Of a stretch of DNA of 12,299 bases, positions 7,909-12,299 are shown one piece after another. Positions within the stretch are counted from its first letter, which is position 1, and each line of letters opens with the position of its first letter. This DNA is from an uncultured bacterium (lineage in GTDB: Bacteria; Actinomycetota; Coriobacteriia; Coriobacteriales; Coriobacteriaceae): the NCBI GenBank assembly GCA_905215945.1, contig CAJMRZ010000028.1, forward strand, positions 1-12,299. The letters run 5' to 3'. Under the pieces are notes generated by a model that saw only the letters and a list, made by a program, of their open reading frames with translations, was not told the origin of the DNA and ran no database searches. Position numbers and translations under genes: made by a program.

Positions 7909-8625
7909 ATGCTGAAGCTTTGGAAGGTTAACGCCAAGGCCGGCGACGCGACGGTCAAGTACCCGTTTGCGCCGTTCCCCACCAACAAGGACATGCGCGG
8001 CAAGCCCGAGCACAATGCCGAGCTCTGCATCGCCTGCGGTGCCTGCGGCGTGGCGTGCCCGGCCGATGCCATTCGCATGGACACCGACCTTGCGGCCGAT
8101 ACCATTACCTGGTCGATCGACTACGGTCGCTGCATCTTTTGCGGCCGTTGCGAGGAGGCCTGCCCCATGGAGGCCATCAAGCTCACCGAGGAGTTTGAGC
8201 TGGCCGTCATGAGCAAGGACGACCTCACCAGCAAGAGCGTCTACACGCTCGAGCACTGCTCGCGTTGCGGCAAGCCGTTTGCCCCGCACAAGGAAATCGA
8301 CTACGCCAAGCGCCTGCTGCAAAAGGCCGGCGGTGCGGTAGCCGCGCAGGCTGCCCGTACCGTCGGTATGTGCCAGGAGTGCAAGCGCGAGCTCGACGCC
8401 CTGCGCGCCGCCTCGGCCGTAAAGACCGGCAACGCGCGCGGAATGGCTGCCAACGAGACGCTTGCGTCCGGCGAGCCCCAGGGCCCCGGCATGGAGTATC
8501 TGGGCGGCCACGGCGTGAACCCGGAGTATATCGACCGCGAGCTCAACCCCGATGCGCCCGAGATTCCCGCCGGTCCGGCGCCGGTCGAGGGCATCATCAT
8601 GGATTTTGAAACGAAGGAGGAGTAA
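7909..8625 (+). CDS. hyfH: Hydrogenase-4 subunit H, two-[4Fe-4S] ferredoxin-like protein
   Basis: This 238-residue electron-transfer subunit is the equivalent of HycF/HyfH and NuoI. Two classical [4Fe-4S] motifs are present: CIACGACGVACP with Cys40, 43, 46 and 50, and CIFCGRCEEACP with Cys75, 78, 81 and 85. Two further Cys pairs, 117/120 (CSRC, followed by GKPFAPHKEIDYA) and 155/158 (CQEC), match pairs I recall in E. coli HycF and could bind a metal such as zinc. The protein passes electrons between the formate dehydrogenase side and the small subunit. After the last Cys pair there are about 80 residues rich in Ala, Gly, Pro and Glu, against about 20-25 in E. coli HycF (total 180), so the tail is a lineage-specific, probably disordered extension. 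The gene begins one base after the hyfG stop and ends two bases before hyfI. Confidence 0.94.
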   Translation: MLKLWKVNAKAGDATVKYPFAPFPTNKDMRGKPEHNAELCIACGACGVACPADAIRMDTDLAADTITWSIDYGRCIFCGRCEEACPMEAIKLTEEFELAVMSKDDLTSKSVYTLEHCSRCGKPFAPHKEIDYAKRLLQKAGGAVAAQAARTVGMCQECKRELDALRAASAVKTGNARGMAANETLASGEPQGPGMEYLGGHGVNPEYIDRELNPDAPEIPAGPAPVEGIIMDFETKEE

Positions 8626-8627
8626 CC

Positions 8628-9410
8628 ATGGCCGAACCCACGCTTTTGCCCGAGCGGCTTCAGTACCGCCCGACCAAGATCGAGCTCGACGAGAGCATCG
8701 AGAAGGCCAAGGCGACCCTTCTTAAGAAGATCAAGCGCTCGGTGTATGTCTACCGTGTTGACTGCGGCGGCTGCAACGGCTGCGAGATCGAGATCTTCGG
8801 TTCCATCACGCCCGTCTTCGACGTCGAGCGCTTTGGCATCAAGGTCGTGCCCTCGCCCCGTCACGCCGACGTGCTGCTGTACACCGGTGCCGTGACGCGT
8901 GCCATGCGCATGCCGGCCCTGCGCGCCTTTGAGGCCGCACCCGATCCCAAGATCGTGGTGTCCTATGGCGCGTGCGGCTGCACCGGCGGCATCTTCTACG
9001 ACAACTACTGCGTCTGGGGCGGCACGGATAAGATCCTGCCGGTCGACGTCTACATTCCCGGCTGCCCGCCCAGCCCTGCGCAGACCGTCTACGGCTTTGC
9101 CATGGCACTTGGCCTGCTGGACCAAAAGCTCCATGCCGAGACCACGGTGGAGGCCGCCGACGAGCAGGCCGATATCCTGCACCCCGGCGTGCCGTACAAG
9201 CTGCGTGTTGCCATCGAGCGCGAAGCTCGCGCCATGAGCGGCTACCGTTACGGCCGCGACTTGGCCAACGAGTTTATGGATACGCTCGAGGGCGCGCCCA
9301 AGGGCGATATCCGCGGCGCCATGGCGCTGCTCATCGACAAGCAGGACGATCCGCGCCGCGTCGAGGTGTACTCGGCGCTGCAGGATCTGGTGCTGGCCGG
9401 AGGTCGCTAG
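8628..9410 (+). CDS. hyfI: Hydrogenase-4 small subunit I ([4Fe-4S], NuoB-like)
   Basis: This 260-residue small subunit is homologous to HycG/HyfI and NuoB. It carries the proximal [4Fe-4S] cluster that feeds electrons to the Ni-Fe site of HyfG. The cluster ligands are visible: Cys49 and Cys52 in DCGGCNGCEIE, Cys116 in SYGACGC, and Cys146 in YIPGCPPSP. The segments KKIKRSVYVYRVDCGGC and SPRHADVLLYTGAVTRAM closely resemble E. coli HycG as I remember it, and the length is similar (about 255). There is no signal peptide, as expected for a cytoplasm-facing group 4 enzyme. AAGGAGG at 8614-8620 sits seven bases before the ATG. Cys118 stands where I recall Asn in HycG, next to a cluster ligand; its effect is unknown. 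Confidence 0.96.
   Translation: MAEPTLLPERLQYRPTKIELDESIEKAKATLLKKIKRSVYVYRVDCGGCNGCEIEIFGSITPVFDVERFGIKVVPSPRHADVLLYTGAVTRAMRMPALRAFEAAPDPKIVVSYGACGCTGGIFYDNYCVWGGTDKILPVDVYIPGCPPSPAQTVYGFAMALGLLDQKLHAETTVEAADEQADILHPGVPYKLRVAIEREARAMSGYRYGRDLANEFMDTLEGAPKGDIRGAMALLIDKQDDPRRVEVYSALQDLVLAGGR
9399..9404 (+). promoter_or_regulatory. Ribosome binding site for the hycH/hyfJ-like gene
   Basis: GGAGGT lies in the last codons of hyfI, six bases before the ATG at 9411 that directly follows the hyfI stop. It supports translation from 9411 and so supports the reality of the long N-terminal extension of that protein. Confidence 0.75.
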
Positions 9411-9992
9411 ATGGAGCTCACGGACCGCTCTGGTTACTTCGCGGGCCCCGGTATGCTCGGCGGCTCCTTTGGCGATGCCTCGCGCGCAAGCGACGAGGCC
9501 GCCGAGGGCGTCGCCGACCCCTGCCTGGGCCATGCGCCCGACCAGGTGGTCTTTTACGAGCTCACGCGTAAGTTTGTGGAGACCGAGGAAGACGTTCCCC
9601 AGGAGGCCTGCGACGTGCTGTACTACACGCTCGCCGTGGGCCACCACACCGGCGTGCTCGACTGCTTTGAGCCGCGTCTGTCGGTGCCGGTGGATGTGTT
9701 CTATTCGCTCGTCGACGCGTTGCCGGAGGGGGAGGCCCGGACTAAGTTTGAGGCCATTCGCTTCTTTGGCGAGTGCCAGCTCGACAAGGCGGCGGTGCCG
9801 TCGCTGCTCGAGGCCTGCGACACATTACTCGACGAGCGCGGTTTTCGCGGGTCGGCCAAGGCCGGCATCTCGGTGTTCGACGACGACTTTGGCCTGCATG
9901 CCCAACAGGTCGCGTTTCTGATGAAGTTCCGCGATCTGGTTGAGCGCGTGCGCGATGTGTCGGGCGTGTATCTGACGGGAAGGTTGCAGTAA
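9411..9992 (+). CDS. hyfJ: Formate hydrogenlyase maturation protein, HycH/HyfJ family
   Basis: This 193-residue soluble protein is homologous to HycH and HyfJ, accessory proteins needed for maturation of the hydrogenase but absent from the final complex. Family features are DQVVFYELTRKFVETEE (about residues 44-60), VLYYTLAVGHHTGVLDCFE (about 67-85), the acidic central part and the C-terminal VSGVYLTGRL. E. coli HycH is about 136 residues. The excess is mainly an N-terminal stretch of some 43 residues rich in Gly, Ala and Asp, which no recognised domain explains. The start is immediately after the hyfI stop and has a good ribosome site, so the extension is probably translated. The gene overlaps the following protease gene by one base (TAATG). 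The symbol follows its position after hyfI; hycH is an equally fair name. Confidence 0.87.
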   Translation: MELTDRSGYFAGPGMLGGSFGDASRASDEAAEGVADPCLGHAPDQVVFYELTRKFVETEEDVPQEACDVLYYTLAVGHHTGVLDCFEPRLSVPVDVFYSLVDALPEGEARTKFEAIRFFGECQLDKAAVPSLLEACDTLLDERGFRGSAKAGISVFDDDFGLHAQQVAFLMKFRDLVERVRDVSGVYLTGRLQ

Positions 9993-10495
9993 TGGGTCGC
10001 GTTGTGGATGGTCGTGTGAACGGAGCCCCATTTGCGGGTATCGTGCTCACGGCGGGAAGCGTGCTGCGCGCCGACGATGCCGCCGGCCCCGTGCTCTCCA
10101 AAAAGATGGAGGACACGCCTATCGCCGGTTGGTACACCATCGACGGCGGTCAGACGCCCGAGGATGACATCATCGAGGTCAAGCGCGAGCGTCCGCCGCG
10201 CCTAGTGTTGGTCGATGCCGCCGACATGGCGCTGCCCGTCGGTGCCATCCGCCTGCTCGATAAGACCGACGTCGCGCGCAAGTCGATGTTCACCACGCAT
10301 TCGCTTCCCTTGTCGATTCTGATCGAAGAGATTGAGCAATCGTGTGATGATATCGTCTTCGTCGGGATTCAGCCGGGCGACACGGAGTTCTACAACCCCA
10401 TGTCCCCGGAAGTCTTTGAGGCCGTCGACGCCGTGTACGACGCCGTGGCCGCCAACGACTTTTCCCACTTTGTCCGCTTGGGGCAAGAGCAATAG
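9992..10495 (+). CDS. hycI: Hydrogenase maturation endopeptidase, HycI family
   Basis: This 167-residue protease is of the HycI/HybD family, which removes the C-terminal tail of the large subunit once nickel has been inserted. The nickel-sensing residues of E. coli HycI (Asp16, Asp62, His90) correspond to Asp29 in RADDAAGP, Asp75 in VDAADM and His103 in FTTHSLP. VFVGIQPGDTEFYNPMS (about 123-139) also matches HycI closely. The usual Gly-Asn of the first loop is Gly-Ser here (AGSVLRADD), and the Gly after the Asp pair is Ala, so that loop is atypical. Thirteen extra N-terminal residues precede the core. The TAATG overlap with the upstream gene, with GGGAAGG at 9977-9983, points to coupled translation. 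Its substrate is most simply the HyfG encoded in the same operon. Confidence 0.93.
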   Translation: MGRVVDGRVNGAPFAGIVLTAGSVLRADDAAGPVLSKKMEDTPIAGWYTIDGGQTPEDDIIEVKRERPPRLVLVDAADMALPVGAIRLLDKTDVARKSMFTTHSLPLSILIEEIEQSCDDIVFVGIQPGDTEFYNPMSPEVFEAVDAVYDAVAANDFSHFVRLGQEQ

Positions 10496-10516
10496 GAGCG
10501 CTTGTTCCTGCTGATT

Positions 10517-10523
10517 AGGAAAG
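10517..10523 (+). promoter_or_regulatory. Ribosome binding site fixing the focA start
   Basis: AGGAAAG lies 11 bases before the ATG at 10535. The frame is open upstream to a TTG at 10502, but that codon has no comparable site, and starting at 10535 places the conserved pore residues at a constant +3 offset from E. coli FocA. Confidence 0.65.
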
Positions 10524-10534
10524 AAGTGATTGAC

Positions 10535-11374
10535 ATGGCAGATTCCAAGGTGGAGTACCCCTCTCCCGATTGCCTGGCGCCCGCCGCGATCGAGGCCAAG
10601 ACCGAGGCCGCCGGCGTGACCAAGGCTAACCTGCCGGTCGCTAAGGCCTTTCTGTTGGCAATGTTCGCCGGCGCGTTTATCGCCTTCGGCGGCCTGTTCT
10701 TTACCGTGTTCTTGAGCGACAGCACGCTGGGCTGGGGCGCTCAGCGCGTCGTGGGCGGTCTGTGCTTTTGCCTGGGCCTGGTGCTCGTGCTGGTGTGCGG
10801 CGCCGAGCTGTTTACCGGCAATTCGCTTATGGTCTGCGCACTCAAGAGCAAAAAGATCACCCTGTTTCAGATGCTTAAGGCCTGGGTCGTCGTGTGGGTC
10901 GGCAATTTTGTCGGTGCCCTGTTCATCGTCTTTTTGGTGTACATGGCCGGCATTTACAAGCTCAACGGCGAGGCGGTCGCCAACTCCATGGTGAGCGTCG
11001 CCGCCGGCAAGGTGACGATCGACTGGGTGACGATTTTCTTCCGCGGTATCCTGTGCAACATCTTTGTGTGCCTGGCCGTGTGGATCGGTACCGCCGGCAA
11101 GACCGTGGTCGATAAGGTCGTGGGCATTCTGCTGCCCATCGCCGCCTTTGTGGCCTGCGGTTTTGAGCACTGCGTCGCCAACATGTACTTTTTGCCCATG
11201 GGCGCCGTGATGCACGCATGCGGCTACGGTGCCAAGGTCGCCGGCGCCGATGCGCTCAACGCCGCGGGCATTGCGTTTAACCTGTCCGCCGCCACGCTGG
11301 GCAACATCGTGGGCGGCGCGGTTCTGGTCGCGCTCGGCTACTGGTTTATCTACGCTAAGAAGTCCGAGGCGTAA
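10535..11374 (+). CDS. focA: Formate channel of the FocA/NirC (FNT) family
   Basis: This 279-residue membrane channel of the formate/nitrite transporter family is close in length to E. coli FocA (285). Such proteins form pentamers in the cytoplasmic membrane and move formate in or out. Key positions of FocA are kept with an offset of three: Phe78, Leu82 and Phe205 (constrictions), Thr94 in GAELFTGNSLM, and the central His212 in CGFEHCVANMYFLPMG. RGILCNIFVCLAVW (170-183) is another family signature. The N-terminal 30 or so residues are hydrophilic, as in FocA. It follows hycI by 39 bases with no evident promoter, as focB ends the E. coli hyf operon. Family members can also carry nitrite or hydrosulfide; formate is inferred from the hydrogenase context. 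Confidence 0.9.
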   Translation: MADSKVEYPSPDCLAPAAIEAKTEAAGVTKANLPVAKAFLLAMFAGAFIAFGGLFFTVFLSDSTLGWGAQRVVGGLCFCLGLVLVLVCGAELFTGNSLMVCALKSKKITLFQMLKAWVVVWVGNFVGALFIVFLVYMAGIYKLNGEAVANSMVSVAAGKVTIDWVTIFFRGILCNIFVCLAVWIGTAGKTVVDKVVGILLPIAAFVACGFEHCVANMYFLPMGAVMHACGYGAKVAGADALNAAGIAFNLSAATLGNIVGGAVLVALGYWFIYAKKSEA

Positions 11375-11396
11375 GGTACCGTCTGTTTGACGTTGG

Positions 11397-11427
11397 GCCT
11401 CCCGCGGGGCGTTGCCGTGCGGGAGGC
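11397..11427 (+). terminator. Hairpin, probable transcription terminator after focA
   Basis: GCCTCCCGC (11397-11405) and GCGGGAGGC (11419-11427) form a perfect nine-base-pair GC-rich stem with a 13-base loop that can itself add a short GGC/GCC pairing. It begins 22 bases after the focA stop and is followed by TATTTGGGT, a weak T-tract. It therefore looks like a Rho-independent terminator with a poor tail, or an attenuator allowing some read-through into the next gene. Confidence 0.6.
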
Positions 11428-11481
11428 TATTTGGGTCTGGGGTTCGTTGTCGGGCTGTTGGCCTGTTGTGTTTGGCTGATG

Positions 11482-11488
11482 AAAGGGG
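11482..11488 (+). promoter_or_regulatory. Ribosome binding site for the molybdopterin oxidoreductase gene
   Basis: AAAGGGG (part of GAAAGGGG at 11481-11488) lies eight bases before the ATG at 11497. An in-frame ATG at 11479 touches this site and is therefore less likely to be the start. No convincing -35/-10 pair was found by eye between the hairpin and this gene. Confidence 0.6.
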
Positions 11489-11496
11489 TAATCGAG

Positions 11497-12299
11497 ATGG
11501 CATCTGCTGTGAAGCGTGACGCTCGCGCCGTGGTGACCACATGCGGGGGATGCTATGCCGATTGCGCCTTTGCGGCCCATGTTAAGGATGGGCGTGTGGT
11601 GGCCGAGTTGCCGGTGCCGGGACATCCGTGCGCGGCGCGTGCCCTGTGCGCCCGCGGACGGCATCGCCTGGCAATGCCGTTTGACGAGCGCGATCGCATT
11701 GTGCATCCCATGCGCCGACGAACTGATGGCTCGGGGTTCGATGTGATTTCGTGGGACGAGGCGTTCGCGCAGATTGCAGCGCGCCTTGGGGGGATTGTCG
11801 ACGGGCATGGTCCGCGTGCGCTGGGCATGACGCTCGGCGTTCCCTCGTTCGACCGCTACTGGGCCTATCGCCTTATGCATGCGTTGGGTTCGCCCAACGT
11901 GTACGGTGCCGACGGTGCCTGCGAGGTAAGCCGACTTACCGGTTGGGAGCACAGCCTGGGCTATAGCCCCGCCTCCGACCTGGCACATACCGATTGCATC
12001 ATGTACCTGGGGCGTTCCATTGTCGATTCGTCGACGATGGGGGCCGTCGATGCGCTCAACGATGCACGCCGGCGCGGGGCGAAGATCATCGTGGTTGATC
12101 CCCGGCGCAGCGGCTCGGCCGCGCTTGCCGATCGCTGGCTCCGCGTGCGCCCGGGCTGTGACTTGGCGCTACTGTTGGGTATTGCCCACGTGTTGATTGC
12201 CGAGGGGCTGTACGATCACGAGTTCGTGGACCGCTATACCACGGGTTTTGACGAGCTGGCGCAGGCGGCCCGTGCTTGGGCGCCCGAGTGGGCCGAGTC
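11497..12299 (+). CDS. Molybdopterin-dependent oxidoreductase (5' part, runs off the window)
   Basis: The first 267 codons of a Mo/W-bis-MGD enzyme of the formate dehydrogenase/DMSO reductase superfamily, still open at the right edge. An N-terminal [4Fe-4S] motif is present: Cys16, Cys19 and Cys23 in CGGCYADC, and Cys51 in LCARG; Arg53 stands where E. coli FdhF has Lys44. There is no twin-arginine signal, so a cytoplasmic enzyme is likely. The pterin-binding region shows DCIMYLGRS (about 166-174) and IIVVDPRRSGSAALADRWL (about 199-217). Cys142 in GACEVSR aligns by spacing with Sec140 of FdhF and would bind the metal. Its position beside a Hyf operon suggests a formate dehydrogenase. However, the residue after Cys142 is Glu, where formate dehydrogenases have His, so thiosulfate, polysulfide or another oxidoreductase activity is equally possible. 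I therefore give no symbol. Confidence 0.85.
   Translation, partial: MASAVKRDARAVVTTCGGCYADCAFAAHVKDGRVVAELPVPGHPCAARALCARGRHRLAMPFDERDRIVHPMRRRTDGSGFDVISWDEAFAQIAARLGGIVDGHGPRALGMTLGVPSFDRYWAYRLMHALGSPNVYGADGACEVSRLTGWEHSLGYSPASDLAHTDCIMYLGRSIVDSSTMGAVDALNDARRRGAKIIVVDPRRSGSAALADRWLRVRPGCDLALLLGIAHVLIAEGLYDHEFVDRYTTGFDELAQAARAWAPEWAE

Noticed and set aside
8763..8784. First Cys (Cys46) of the DCGGCNGC motif in HyfI as an unusual extra cluster residue
   Set aside because: As far as I recall the same Cys is present in E. coli HycG, so it is normal for the family.
10496..10534. Possible separate promoter for focA in the 39-base gap after hycI
   Set aside because: No -35/-10 pair with proper spacing can be seen, only the ribosome site, so co-transcription is the simpler reading.

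Overview
The window carries most of a single plus-strand operon for a membrane-bound group 4a [NiFe]-hydrogenase of the hydrogenase-4 (Hyf) type, the hydrogen-evolving half of a formate hydrogenlyase. The organism is GC-rich. The G/C-ending codons, strong purine-rich Shine-Dalgarno sites and anaerobic gene content fit an anaerobic actinobacterium of the Coriobacteriia (Collinsella-like). That placement is inference from composition and gene content, not from any marker gene.

Layout: the window opens inside hyfB, whose N-terminal part lies upstream. It continues with hyfC, hyfD, hyfE and hyfF (the membrane arm: one NuoH-like anchor, one HyfE/NuoK-like protein and, with hyfB, three Mrp-antiporter-like subunits). 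Next come hyfG, hyfH and hyfI (the catalytic arm: large Ni subunit fused to a NuoC-like domain, a two-cluster ferredoxin and the small subunit). Two maturation genes follow, a hycH/hyfJ-type gene and the hycI-type nickel-checking endopeptidase. A formate channel of the FocA/NirC family comes last. Gaps between genes are 0-39 bases and one pair overlaps by one base, so all ten genes are probably co-transcribed. A GC-rich hairpin after focA is the likely end of the unit. About 120 bases after focA stops, a molybdopterin oxidoreductase gene begins and runs off the right edge.

How they work together: formate enters or leaves through the channel. A formate dehydrogenase (not certainly present here) would pass electrons to the ferredoxin-like and small subunits and on to the Ni-Fe site, which reduces protons to H2. 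The three antiporter-like subunits keep the charged residues used for ion translocation in complex I, so the complex could conserve energy. The last gene sits where fdhF would be expected, but the residue after its presumed Mo-binding Cys is Glu rather than the His of known formate dehydrogenases, so its role is open.

The window is mostly a recognisable system. The points worth a second look are the identity of the last gene, a sharp change in Phe codon use between hyfG and hyfH, lineage-specific tails on several subunits, and the self-contained combination of hyf-type structural genes with a hyc-type protease. No mobile element, CRISPR array, tRNA or rRNA was seen.
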